A stretch of 64,000 bases of DNA from Cymbidium sinense (Eukaryota > Streptophyta > Magnoliopsida > Asparagales > Orchidaceae). Below the pieces are notes generated by a model. That model worked only from the letters and a program-made list of their open reading frames with translations, was not told where the DNA came from and searched no databases. This document shows, in pieces, positions 49,540-61,489 of the stretch. Made by a program: the position numbers and the translations under genes. The stretch lies in the NCBI GenBank assembly GCA_021442155.1, contig CM038228.1:15293179-15357178 (forward strand), read 5' to 3'. How positions within the stretch are numbered: the first letter of the stretch is position 1; each line of letters begins with the position of its first letter.

Positions 49540-50330
49540 ATAGGTGAGCGATGTGGTAGAACCTTCCATTACCACGCCTCAGAGATCACCAAAGTCAACC
49601 TCCATTGTGGCAAGGTTCTACCTCTAGGGCAACACCTCAAGATAGGGAAACAAGTCATTGGTATAGAGGATTGAGAAGCCCCTCCATAGGATGCTCCACC
49701 CTTGGATATGCTTGTGGAGGATGTCCAAGGTGGACTATGTCCTTCTCATCTAAGAAAGTTTTATCTAAGCGGCATATGATGCCCTTGTCTTATCCAAAGA
49801 GATGAGGAATCACTAATCAAGGCTCTCCTTGATCTAGAAATATGCTCATTGACCACTATAGTGAGGAGGCACATTATATAAAGAAGCTGGGATCACCACA
49901 GATGAAGACCTTCTTATGGACTTCCCTTCCCTCATCATAATTGACATGGAGGTTTGACTCGAGTTCTTGTGGATTAGGTGCATTGGTGAACATTATGAGT
50001 CTAAAGACCCTTGCTTATTTGAGGATCAACATCTCCACACTCAGGGGTGATGATGTTGAGAGGATTCAATGAACAAGGGCTTTAGGTTCCATAGTGTTAC
50101 CTTTGGAGATAGGTGATGGAGAAGCCAAGTTTTACATCATTGATTCGAATACTTTCTTCACTATTTTGCTCGGTAGGCCTTGAATACATTAAAGCAAGAT
50201 AATTCCGTCCTCCCTCCATCAGTGCATCAAGTTTAAAAATGATCAAATTGAATACTATGTCAATGGAGATGAAAAGCCATTTTTAGTTAGAGAGGTTAAG
50301 ATTTATGAAGATGTGACCTACTATCTTCCT
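49540..50330 (+). pseudogene. Aspartic protease region of the Ogre/Tat-like element
   Basis: The strongest block is LLGRP near 50170 followed by SSLHQCIKFKNDQIEYYVNGDEKPF (about 50213-50285). This is the end of the protease fold with the tail typical of the Tat/Ogre lineage. The upstream active-site triad is not readable. An A/G-rich run (50350-50460) separates it from the next block. In the family it cleaves Gag-Pol. Confidence 0.6.
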
Positions 50331-50899
50331 CAAAACACCAATTCTTGTGAACTTGGACAAAATTCAAATTCAAAAACAAAAGAAAAAGAAAATAAAGAAA
50401 ATAAAAGATAAAAGAAAAAGAAAATAAAAATGAAAGTCCAAGTGGAAAAGAAAGGGGAATGAGGAAATAGATCCATATCACATTCCACCACAATTCATTC
50501 CATCATATGGACATGTGGGTAGGATGGCTCAACCTCCACCGGTAGAGGCATAGATAGAATAGCGTTCAGAGGTGGAAGACCCCGGTTGGCCATCAATAGA
50601 TGTCTGTTCCAGTTAGAAGTACCCTACTATTCATAGACTTGGAATCTAGCTGGAGGATGAGTCTAATGTGATTAGTATACCAACCCCTCTCAGGGGTTCC
50701 ATTGAGGTGACTTTGATCAGATAGAGGCGAAGACCATGCCTCCATAAAGCAAAGTATTGAATCAGTTTATGTGAAACTATTAGGCAGTTGGGAACCTTAG
50801 CTACCTCTTACACCTTTGAAAGTTGAAGGTTTGTTAAGGAAGTCCCTAAGTCTTCAGTGATGAAGCAAAGAGATTCTTTTGGGATCATCCTCAAGTCGA

Positions 50900-51170
50900 A
50901 GTTGATGTAGAACTTGAGGGAGGATACTTTAAAGAATTAATGGAATTACCATTTGACTTTTTACCTTGTGTTCATAATCTTATACAGAAAGGTTTAGTTC
51001 CTCATACATGGTTCAAGCACAAGTTAGAGTATTCTAAAAAGTTATGGAACAATATAAGTAGGGAAGCATAATCCAGAGCAGGACTAGGATTCGGTATAGT
51101 GGGTCCAGTCGATGATGATGATTATTGCTTAGTTGTTACCAATCATTTAGTTTGATAGGTTCTTCTCACA
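50900..51170 (+). pseudogene. Protease-RT linker with glycine-rich segment
   Basis: Reads HTWFKHKLEYSKKLWN (about 51005-51050) and RAGLGFG (about 51075), resembling the G-patch-like linker common in this lineage before RT. Stops are present. Confidence 0.4.
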
Positions 51171-52260
51171 ATCCAACTCTTATGAGAATGTGTGTTTAGA
51201 AATCAGATGATTGAGATGATCTCCAAATCAAAGAGACCAGAATTTGAAGAGGAGATTCATTCAACAATGACAAGCTTAAAGAAATCAACCTGGGACGAAG
51301 AAAATCCATGCGACATACATCACTTCATTGTTGAAGAAGAAACCAATGACTTAGTTAGGCTATTGATTGAGTTTAAAGGACTTGCATGGAATTATGAAGA
51401 GATGCACAGATTATCTCCTAATATAGTTGTCCATAAGCTAGCAATAGATCCTAACACTACCCCTATTAAGTAAGCTCCTAGGCATGCGATTAGAAATTGA
51501 AAGGTCATTTTAAAGTCAAGAAATGATCGATCTTTGGTTTCATCGGGGAAGAAAAATATCTACGGTTAGCTAGTGTATCTAGTTAAGAAGAAGAATGGCC
51601 AAATTCACATATGTGTCAATTTTAGGGACTTAAATAAGGCATGTCCTAAGGATGAGTTTCTCTTCCTATACCGAATTAATGGTGGACATACCTCATCTCA
51701 TGCAATTTTCTTTCATGGATGGGTCATCTAAACAAATCAAGATGTCTTGAAGATGAAAGAAATACTACTTTGAACCCCGATCAAAATCTTATTATAGGGT
51801 CATGCCTTTGGCCTTAAAATGTTTGCTTCAATGAACTCATTTTATCATCCGTTGAGCTACATTGATGATCTAGTAGTCAAAAGAGAAAAGGAAGACCATC
51901 TCTTTGACTTGAGAGTTTTGAATGGTTAAGATAATATAACCTCAAAATGAATCCCCGAAGTGTGCATTGAGTAGCTTGAAAATTCCTTGGGTTTGTTGTG
52001 ACAGGGAATAGAAATAGATCAGATCAAAGCTATCTTAGAAATGCCACCTCCAGAGTTTAACTCAACTATCCTTTCAAGGAAGGCTGACATATCTAAGACG
52101 CTTTATCTCCAACTTATCAGGGAGATGCAAGCCATTTTCAGCACTTGTCAAAAAGGATGCCAACTTCAAGTGGGATGCGAAGTGCCAGCATGCCTTCGAA
52201 GATATCAAGTAGTATTTGGTGAAGCGCCATTTAGTAGCCTATCCGGGCCACTCATCCTCA
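51171..52260 (+). pseudogene. Reverse transcriptase of the Ogre/Tat-like element
   Basis: Blocks in order: the open stretch 51192-51473 with FKGLAWNYEEMHRLSPNIV and VHKLAIDP before the fingers; LVKKKNGQIHICVNFRDLNK and ACPKDEF (about 51580-51650); the catalytic YIDD in SYIDDLVVK (about 51849-51875); GIEIDQIKAILEMPPPEF (about 52008-52062), the thumb/connection. The text matches Tat/Ogre RTs in order. Frameshifts near 51480, 51700 and 51980 and several stops inactivate it. Confidence 0.8.
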
Positions 52261-52630
52261 CCTCTTGCATTGGATGACTCTCGGCACTTTTGTTGGCCCA
52301 AACCAATGAAGGAAAGGAATGCTCTCTACTACCTCATCATTGTTCTTGCGAAAATACCCATTTATTGAGAAATATTTCCTAGCTTTGATCTTTGCTTCCC
52401 AAAAGTTACGACACTATATGCTTTCTCATAAAATGAACTTGATCTCTAGAACAAATCCACTGCAGTACCTCATGACACGACCAATATTATCCGGATGTTG
52501 GAATGCTGGTCCATGATTCTCTTGCAGTTTGATAACACATTCGTACCCCTCAGTGTGGTAAAAGGATAAGTATTAGTGGATTTCTTAGCAGCACACCCAC
52601 TTCTCGATTCTGCAGTGATGATCTCACGAT
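52261..52630 (+). pseudogene. First RNase H of the Ogre/Tat-like element
   Basis: Weakly readable. LLAQTNEGKE near 52290, then a region ending in LEQIHCS/PLQYLMTRP (about 52450-52490), fits the typical gypsy RNase H just after RT. Several stops and shifts. Confidence 0.5.
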
Positions 52631-53090
52631 GAACAAATCATGAACTTAGGGGAGGCCAACACCAATGGGAGATGTATTTTGATGGTGTAGCTTCTTTTCA
52701 AGAAGCACCACGATCTATTCTCCAGGAAAGGCGGGGTAAATAGTTCTCTAACTCCAACTATGATGTGATGAGATTCTCATACTATCTTTCCAACCTGCAC
52801 CAACAACAAAAGTATGAGGCTTTGATTGCTTGGAGAGTTAGCCATCACTATTAGTGTCAAGAGCATCAACATCTTTGGGGATTCTCGGTTGGTTATCAAC
52901 AGTTCTTTGAGTCCTTTCAAACTCAAGCTTATCATTACTATGATACCATGAATGTTGGCCCAAATTCACAGTTACCATCTACAAGGTTCTCGAGTAGAGA
53001 ATCGTATAGATGCTTTGGCCAAACTTGCCAAAGAGTTGGCATGTCAGGAAGATGAGTCCATTTCAATAAGGGTCCAAAATAGACAAGTCC
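52631..53090 (+). pseudogene. Second (archaeal-type) RNase H of the Ogre/Tat-like element
   Basis: Reads WEMYFDGVASFQE (about 52669-52707), then QKYEALIAW (about 52808-52835), and near 52890-53070 a stretch that ends in a frame with ENRIDALAKLAKELAC (about 52998-53044). The FDG start and the DALAKLAKELA end are the marks of the additional RNase H that defines the Tat/Ogre lineage. The middle is frameshifted. Confidence 0.7.
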
Positions 53091-53149
53091 CATCCCTTAT
53101 GATGTTGAACTCATCGAGAGACTTTCTCTTGAAGGAGGTTCATTGCCAA

Positions 53150-53751
53150 GGATGAGGAGCTAGATTGGAGGCAACGTTCATAGATTACTTGAACAGACAA
53201 ACTATCTGAAAAGTCACAAGCATTCGGGTAAAATAGAGCTCTCTCTATGCTCTCGTTGATGGCACCACAATGCGATGGTCCTTTGACCATGTTATTTGTT
53301 TGTAAACATGAAGCCAGGCATTATGCGAGGTACATTCAGGTCTATGCGAGCACATCAATCCGTCAAGATGAAGCAGATCAAAGACTAGGATACTCTCGGC
53401 CTTTGATTACAAACCACATGGATGTAGCTAGGAGATGCCATCAGTGTCAGGTGCATGGTGTGGTCCTCCACCAACCACCCAATATTCTACACCCTACATT
53501 AGCTTCATTGCCATTTGAGTGTTGGGGTACATTGTAGGGTCGATCCTCCTTCTTCAAGGGCATCGATTCATCTTAAACCACTTTTCCAAGTGGAAAGCCA
53601 TCACTCAGAGGTCACTCGGCATGTGCTGATTTTTTGAACCATATCAGATAGGTTGGGGTGCCTCGATGAATTATATCATAATGCGCATTCAAAAGCACCA
53701 TGATCAACATCTTTGCCGAAGATTTGATGGAGATACTCACCATCTACTTGT
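53150..53751 (+). pseudogene. Integrase of the Ogre/Tat-like element, cut by element c
   Basis: An open stretch (53247-53537) includes ARRCHQCQVHG, whose CHQC (53436-53447) is the second half of the HHCC zinc site, and HPTLASLPFECWG, the block leading to the catalytic core. The core continues with FSKWKA (about 53586) and GVPR (about 53656). It stops abruptly at 53751 where LTR c begins, before the C-terminal part. Integrase joins element DNA to the host chromosome. The rest is predicted beyond the far end of element c. Confidence 0.75.
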
Positions 53752-54069
53752 TGACCTCATTTTTTAGAATGACTCTCAATCCATCTTGGGCATAGGATTT
53801 CTCTTGAACTTTAAGAGTTCCTTAGTCTTAAGAAACATCTAGTGATTGGGTGGACACTTAGCCACAGAAACTTAGAAGAGTTAGCCATAAGAAGGTCATG
53901 CCTTGGGGGTGTTAGGAAAATTTCTTTCCATAGCTATTCCTCACCTTCCTTCAAGTCAAACTCCAAATCAATCTTATTTGATTTCCTCTAGACTCAAATC
54001 AACTCCATGTGATTGAAATCCATGATTGAAATTTGTGATTGAAACCCATGAATCAAATTCCTAAGTCTA

Positions 54070-54500
54070 AAATTTTTTAAGTCCTTAAATTTGCCTTTAA
54101 GGACTTAGCCAAAATCATGATCAAATCAATTCAAACTCATGGGATTTTCTCATAACTCATTTATATTCTTTTATATTCACATATATAAATGAAATATATA
54201 AATCAAATCAATCAAAACAAATCCAAAAAATTAAATTCCAAATTTGAAATTTCTTAAGTCCTTAATTTCCTCTTAAGGACTTAGCCTTTTATGATCAAAT
54301 CACTCAAATTCAAGATTTCTCATAACTCATTTATATTCACATATATAAATGAAATATAAATATAAATCAATCAAAAAATTCAAAATTCAAATCAAACCAA
54401 AATTTCTAAGTCCTTTAAAATTTCTTTTTTAATGGACTTAGCCTAAATCATGATCAAATCAATTCAAATCATGAAATTTTCTCATGATCATTTATATTCT
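54070..54500 (+). repeat. AAGTCCTT hairpin repeats in LTR c
   Basis: Units near 54077, 54254 and 54408 with arms AAGTCCTT and AAGGACTT (the last less exact), as at 39220-39620. Confidence 0.65.
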
Positions 54501-54949
54501 CATTTATATTCACATATATAAAAAAATAAAAAAAATCAACAAATATAAAAAAAAAAAAAATTTAAAAGTTTTTTTTTTAGAAAATATATGATAAAATCAA
54601 AATCTTAAATTTTATTTTTATTTATATTCTCTTATATATATATATATATATATATAAATTCAAACAATCAAAACCAATTCCAAAAATCAACCCAAATCCA
54701 TTCAAAATCCACTAAGCCTTTCAAGTCAAAATCTTGAACTTAGATCAAATTTTTAAATCAAGCCAAACTCTTGATTTTTCATGATTCAATCAACCTACAT
54801 GAATCCATATATAAATACAAACTTCAATCACTCATCAAAATCAATTCAAAATCAAACCCCAAAACATTTAATGTTTACCCTTTGAATATGAAATTACCAA
54901 TTGGATCAAAACCCATTTGACTTAAAACCACTTGCAAATGGATTTATAT

Positions 54950-55780
54950 TTCAATCATCAGTCCATATACAAGTTCAATCAAACTCAAATCAAGCTTTGA
55001 GCAAGCCATTTGACCCACTTAGGCTCACTTGAAAGTGACCTAAAGTACTCTTATGAGCCAATCAAACCAAATTGGATTGAATCAAACTCACCTATGTCTC
55101 ATCATGATCAATCATCATGGGATGATCAATCAATCAAATTGGGTCAAACCAAGTCAAACCTAAGGGTTGATCAAGTCAACACTTAGCCCAAAATGAAATA
55201 ACATAGCCAAAATCCACCATAGGCCAAATTGATTGAAACCATTGATCTAAGTTCATTCATGACTATGTTTGAACTTGACCAAGCCAACATTTGAGCCTAA
55301 CCTAGCCCAATTGGCCACTTGACCAAGTTGACCCAACTTGACCTAAAGTCAAAATGTGTCAAAACTTGATCTGAGCCAAATTGATTGAGACCAATGGGTC
55401 AAGTTCATTCCAAATCACTTGTTGAATTTGATTAAAGCCTTAGACCCAACTTGACCTAAAGGGGTCATGTTGAGCCAAATTCAAACTTAACCAAAATTGA
55501 TTGGAAAAAAGATACCAATCCACTCCATATGACTAACCAAACCTAAACCTACCCTTGACCTAACCCAAATAGGGTCAAATAGGTCAACTTGACCCATTTG
55601 ACCTAAAATGAAGTCATATGAGCCAAATTCAAAATAATCCAAATTGAATCAAACCAAAGCCACCAAAACATTTCAAATGGTCATATGAACTTGACCCAAG
55701 GTTTGACCAATTGGTCAACTTGACCCAAGTTGACCCATTTTGACCTAAATGGGTCAACATGAGCCAAACCTATCAAATGA
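54950..55780. promoter_or_regulatory. TTGACC/GGTCAA-dense zone of LTR c
   Basis: Same composition as 39900-41050. The perfect palindrome TTGACCAATTGGTCAA lies at 55703-55718, and a second inverted pair, TTGACCCA with TGGGTCAA, lies just after it (55730-55757). Confidence 0.5.
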
Positions 55781-58700
55781 ACTCCAAATCTCATGAAACT
55801 TGGCCAAACCTAGTTTCTCCACATACCCAACATATCAAATTAAAAATTAGCAAATGACCATTCTACCCCTAGGCCATGAACAAATTATGGACTAATCCAT
55901 GGGTAATTTGGTCAACCCTCTTCATCTTGATGCCCTAAAGAGGTCAAGTGGACAACCCAATGGGTTGGGTTGAGTCAACCCAAATGGACCCAAGGCCGAC
56001 CCCTTGCAATTTGGCCCATTCAAAATCTCCTTCCACTCAATTTGAAGCACATGGGAGGTTATCAATCCACTCAAGACCTCAAACCATAGCAAGAAACAAC
56101 CTCCCTCATGTGGTCAATTGGATCAAAATGGCAAAGCTAAGGCTCGTGTCGATTTCATGGAGATATACTCCCCTAATTCAATTGAAATCATCATTCCACA
56201 TTCGATTGACTGGTGTGTTAAAATAGCTTTAAGAGGATTTGAGATAGCCACTTCTCAGTTTTCTTCCTTAGAAAATAGGGGAGCTCACTTCAATCCTTAA
56301 CTTCCTTTATATTCAAATCTACTAAAATTCCTCTTGTACACTCCCTCAAGGGATCAAGTCGAGTGCACCTAAGCTCTCATTCATGTTCCCAAAGCAAGGA
56401 GAGTCTCAATTGGATCAAAGCCGCAAGGAAGAAAGTGTTGGTCCATAGAGAACACTCAACCAGGCTTGAAACTTTCAATAGCTTCATCTCCACTAAACAA
56501 GCTACCTCAGCTCAGTGATCACCTCTCTGAGGTATGGAATTTTGACCACTTAGCTTAGGGTGTTGGTCTTTTTGAAAGCAATGTCATGAGAAATCCACCG
56601 TTCGATAGACTTCTCATTAGCTTTAGATGGTGTGGGTAAAGTCTCATTCCAATTCAAGCTCAATTGAGCTCAGATCTTCTGCTAGATCATGGATGACCTG
56701 TTGATTGAGAACTTGGGTGATCTCGTCATCCATGCATTTTGGATGGATGGCCGATTCCACATTTTAGAATTAATTTATCCCTTTTATAGGGATGATCATT
56801 CGATCCTTGATCGAACAGATCAAGCGCTTCTAGCACCATCACCTTAATGGCGAAGTGGTAGCTCATGGCGCGATGCATGTAAAGCGCCGCCATCACCACG
56901 TGTCGTTATGGTGAGAGGAAGGGATTAGTTATTTAATTTTTAAATAATTCTAATCTTTCAAAAAAATTCATATCTCTTCAATAAAATTCAAAAAAAAAAA
57001 TGAGGTAAATTTTGTGGAAAGATAATTCAACCTAGAATATTTTAAAATAATTTCAATGGATTTTGAATTATCTTTTTTGATTTTGGGTTTTAATGAAATT
57101 TCATTTTGCTAATTACTTTTTTAATCCTCATTAATCCCAAACTTCTTGGGTATGTTTTGGGGATGACTCTACCTCCCTAATTTTCTTGGGATTTATTTAA
57201 GGTTTAATTGGAATTACAAATAATTATTCTCTTAATTAATTATATAATTAAGGTTTGATTAGTGTTTTAATCCTCATTATGAGTTGATTAAGGTTAGATC
57301 CAGTGAATAGGAGGCTTAGATAATTTTGGGGTATTTCCCCAAGCTATTCCCTAAACCCTCTTTCTTAATCTCTTAATTAAGGTTAATTCATTAATTATCC
57401 TCTTAATTAATTTCTAAAATTCTAAAAACTTCCAGAACTTAATTAATCTACTTTGGGTAGATGCTTAGGTGTTTAGATCTAAGTTCAATTAAAGAAATCA
57501 AAACCCAATTCATATGTGTGAAGGGGTGTTTGAAATTACTTAAGTTAAACCCTTAGCTTAATTAACCATTAATCATGAGCCAAATTGCATTAGGCCCTTT
57601 TCTTCCTAGGTGCATTGCAATTTAAATTCCTTGAGTTTTATGTCATCTCATTGGCTCATAATTACTTGTTAACTATATAAGGTGGTGTAGGTAAGGGTTA
57701 ATTAATTTGCTTAATTCATACCTTAACCTAATTAATATATATAAAATGAATCTAATCATCTAAAAAAACAAAAATATCAAACACATGTGGAATGGGTTAG
57801 GAATATAAAACTCAACTCATTTTCAAAATTAAATCAAATTTTAAATCAAACAAAATCACATTGAATTAACTTTGATTTATTTTAAAGCTTATTCCATAAG
57901 AATGTCTTTAGGATTTAATTAAAGTGAATGTGTTTTTTGCTTTCATTGCTTTGATTCTTTCCCAACATGTTAAATTTGTATGTCATGTTTCATGCATGAT
58001 ATTTTTTAAATTCAAATTTAAAATGAAATTGTTTACTTTATGTCAAATTTGCATGTGTTGGCTAAAGTAATAAATTCAAATTATTTTCAAAACATATAAA
58101 TCAAATTATCAACTGAAAGTGTGCTACTTATATTTTAATTATAAGCTTGCATGTGAAATATAAGGATGTGCTTAGCGTTTCCCTTCTCTTTTTTATGTTA
58201 GTATAGTTTTGAATAGGAGTTGGTAAGATGTATGGTTCATTTGAAAAGAACTAACACTTGCCTAATTCCATATCCTATTCATTCCTATTATCACTTAAGA
58301 AGGTTGCTTATTTTATAAATTGCATAAACAAAATGAATTAACAACTTTTGCATTCTTTCTTTTCATTTCTTTTGTACATATGTTTTTATTTAAGGAAAGT
58401 GGTATATTAGTCGACAACCCGAGGTTGTGCTAAAAGTCTTGTACCTTACACCTTTGGTTAACAATGGCGTACTCACTTATGCCTTTCTTACTTTCATGTG
58501 TATGTGAAAATTGGATAAGAAAACCCTTTCTACTTAATGAAAATCATGCATCTTAAACTTCCAAATTTCTTAAATGAATTACTTAGCATGCATCATAAAG
58601 TGTGTTAAATATTCATTTGTATGTATATAGATATTCTTAGGATTTATTCATATGCATGTTATATATGTTGGGAAAGAAATGAAGTGATGTGTGTTATGTA

Positions 58701-60297
58701 AATTTGATTCATTTTATCTTAAAATGCCTTTCTTTTTGAATGGGTTTGTTTAGAGTTCATCTAAACTTAGGATTAATTAAAATACTTAATCAAAACATTC
58801 ACTAAACAAAACTAAAACATGAATCCACTTTAGAAATTACTTAGGTTAGGGAAGGAAAGAGAAGTCTCTTCTCTTTCCCTCTCTTTATAACTTAATTAAT
58901 TGTAGGATTCACTTGAACTAATCAAAACATGAAATAAAATCAACCCAAAATAATTAAACAACTTAAATGAAACCCTCTCTAAGTTGAACATGTTTCACAC
59001 TTAGAAAATTTCTAAAAGCCATAGCTAAGCACAAACCTTCAAAGCAGCTAAGTCACCACTTCTAGCTTTAGGTTAGGTGCATGCATGTTTATTTTATTTT
59101 GTGATATATATTTTAGACTGGATGTTAGGATGTATGCTCATAGTGAATGAATGGTAGCGATCTTAGTCTAACCATTATTTTCAGGGATTGTTTTACGTCA
59201 TAAATAAAAATATAAATGCTTTTTTCTTGCAGGTGCTTATACCCTAAGCATAATCCAATAGGCAGTGGACTTAGTCACCCATGTGTGGGGTGATAAGTCA
59301 ATATACATAGGATTTGTGATTGTTGTTTTAGCTAATCTCTATTTTGTGTGTAGTTAGATTTCCATTCTTTTTTCTTTCATGTAAATTTATGCAATTAGGA
59401 TTTTGGAATGATTGTTATGGGGATTAGGATGAGCATTGGTCATAAGATCTATCTTATGCACCATGTGAAGCCTTTGGAGCATCCACCTTCCAACCATCCA
59501 AAAGAAGGAACCAAAGAAAAGAAAAAGAAGAAAGAAGAAAAGAAAGAAGAATGAAGAAATGAAGCTTGAAGACCCCATAATAATGAATTCCTTGCTTAAT
59601 TGTAATTTAATTCATTTGTAATCAAGTTGTATAAGATAGAGCTACTACCAATTTGTTATTTTTTTGGGTGTGGTGCCCATGACCTTTTATTCTTTTGATT
59701 AGCTTTATAAATTGATTGATGATTTATTTAAGTGATTTTTCCTAGTTTCTTCCTTGCTTTATGTATGGCTGGATGTGGATTAGGCTCTTAGGGAAAAATA
59801 AATCTTTTCAACTTAACAACTCAAAACTAAAATAAAGAACTCATAACCTCACTAAAGCTTAGGTTTAAAATCAAGATAAAATAATTAGAAACCCCTTAGC
59901 TGGATGAGTATTTTTTTTTACAATATCATGCACAAATGCATCTTATTTCACTCTTGATTGGAGGGCTTCCACCTTTTTAGAGAAACTTGGCTTGACCTTT
60001 GAGAGCCATGGTGAAACACACCTCTTCGCTTCTTACTAATTTTGGCCAATAACTTTATTTCTCATGAATTAGTCATATGAATCCTATTAGCTTGGGTCAA
60101 AATAATTATCCAAAAATGAAAAAAAATGAAATTTAAATTACATTAGATTTAGGTCATTTGAAGCATGTGCTTGCATGATCTAGTCTCTTTAGAGTGAGTT
60201 TAAGGACTTAGTCTCTTTCTAAATAAATAATAATAACTAGCTATCTTGCATAAGCATAAGACTTGCCTACATGTATTTAAAATCATAGGAGGAGTTA

Positions 60298-60316
60298 GTT
60301 GGCGACCCCAGTTGTA
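60298..60316 (+). other. Candidate primer-binding site of element c
   Basis: GTTGGCGACCCCAGTTGTA follows the LTR end. TTGGCGAC is the usual start of primer-binding sites in Tat/Ogre elements, which pair with a host tRNA 3' end. The match after the first nine or so bases is imperfect. It is absent from element b because of the deletion there. Confidence 0.55.
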
Positions 60317-61489
60317 AGTCCAAGCTGGTTTGTTCTCTGTGGAGACAAACCAATTACCCATTTTGCCTTAGATTTAGGTTGTGCTTTTGACCCTCAAAGC
60401 TAGATTTAGGTTACGAGGTTGCTTCTCCCTTTGTGGGCCATAAGCATAATTCCTCACCACTTAGGCATTTCCTTCTTGTGTTAAGGAATCATAAGTCCTA
60501 AATTTCTAATGAAAATTCAACTCAAACAAATTAAATCAATTTCAAAATGTAAAGCCCAATAGGATAGTTTGAGATGCTTTAGGTTTCTAGCATCATGAGC
60601 ATCTCCTACTTATCTTTCTTTGGCTTTGATAATAACTCCCTCTTTGATCAATCCCATTTGATCTTCAAAAATGAACTAATCAATTGATAGTCCTTTCTAT
60701 TGAAATCTTTGAATGATCATTTACCTTATTCTAAGGGATCATTCCTTAGATGTAATTAACTATGGGGCTTGCCCAGTAGAGAACAAACGATTTAAAATAA
60801 ACCACTTTACTTTTTTATGTAAAGTAGGGAAGAATCTAGTACATATCGGACCCATATCCTTAGGAGTCCTTATTGGTGATTAGGTCCATTAAAGGGTAGT
60901 GACTTCTATCTCTTGAGATAGTACACTTCACTTGATACATGATAATCTATCATTTCCAAAGATGAATTTTTTTATATTCTTGCCTTTTCACCAATAGATT
61001 TGAAGGTGACCAATATAGAAAATTTCTCCATAGATTTTTTACGACTGAGGATGGTTCCTCTCTCCATCTTTGGTAAATGATCATTGTCTTTTGAGTATCG
61101 ATAATAGTGGGTTTGTACTTTGGTATGAATCCAAATTATCTTTCTTTCCATTGGCACTTAGCTTATTTCATTCTTAAGTTAGCCAACATCTTTAGGTTTT
61201 AGGACCTCAGTTGGTCTTAAAACCCCGTTGGGTTCTCAATGGGTAAAATAAAAGATCTAAATAAAAGAAAACATTTAAAGACTTCCTCCTTATCATTTTT
61301 ATGATAAGGAAAGGTTCATTCAAAATAATAAAAAATAAAATAAATTTCATAAGAACTTTTGCTTTTCAAAAAAAAGCACCTTTTCAAAAATGCACTTAAT
61401 AAAATATTTTCCACAAAATTTTATCACCTCATTTAACAATTCTCATAATTGTTACATGTAGAATTTTCAAAATAACTAACAATTTTCCA
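60317..61489 (+). other. Leader of element c before the hairpin array
   Basis: Between primer-binding site and hairpins. No gene recognised. A run of CAAAA-rich sequence begins near 61370. Absent from element b. Confidence 0.5.

Larger units (their letters stand above)
53752..60285 (+). mobile_element. LTR c, 5' LTR of a second Ogre/Tat-like element
   Basis: Starts TGACCTCATTTTTTAGAATG and aligns with LTR b from 38861 onward. Landmarks: hairpin repeats (54070-54500), TTGACC zone (54950-55780) with the same palindrome at 55703-55718, GC-richer block (56140-56930), AAG tract (about 59500-59560), CTTGATTGGAGGGCTTCC (about 59953) and the end near AAAATCA (about 60285). The end is placed 13 bases before the candidate primer-binding site. 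Length is about 6.5 kb. Confidence 0.8.

Noticed and set aside
60972..61157. 61-codon ORF on the - strand in the leader of element c
   Set aside because: No recognised domain and no counterpart in element b, where the region is deleted.
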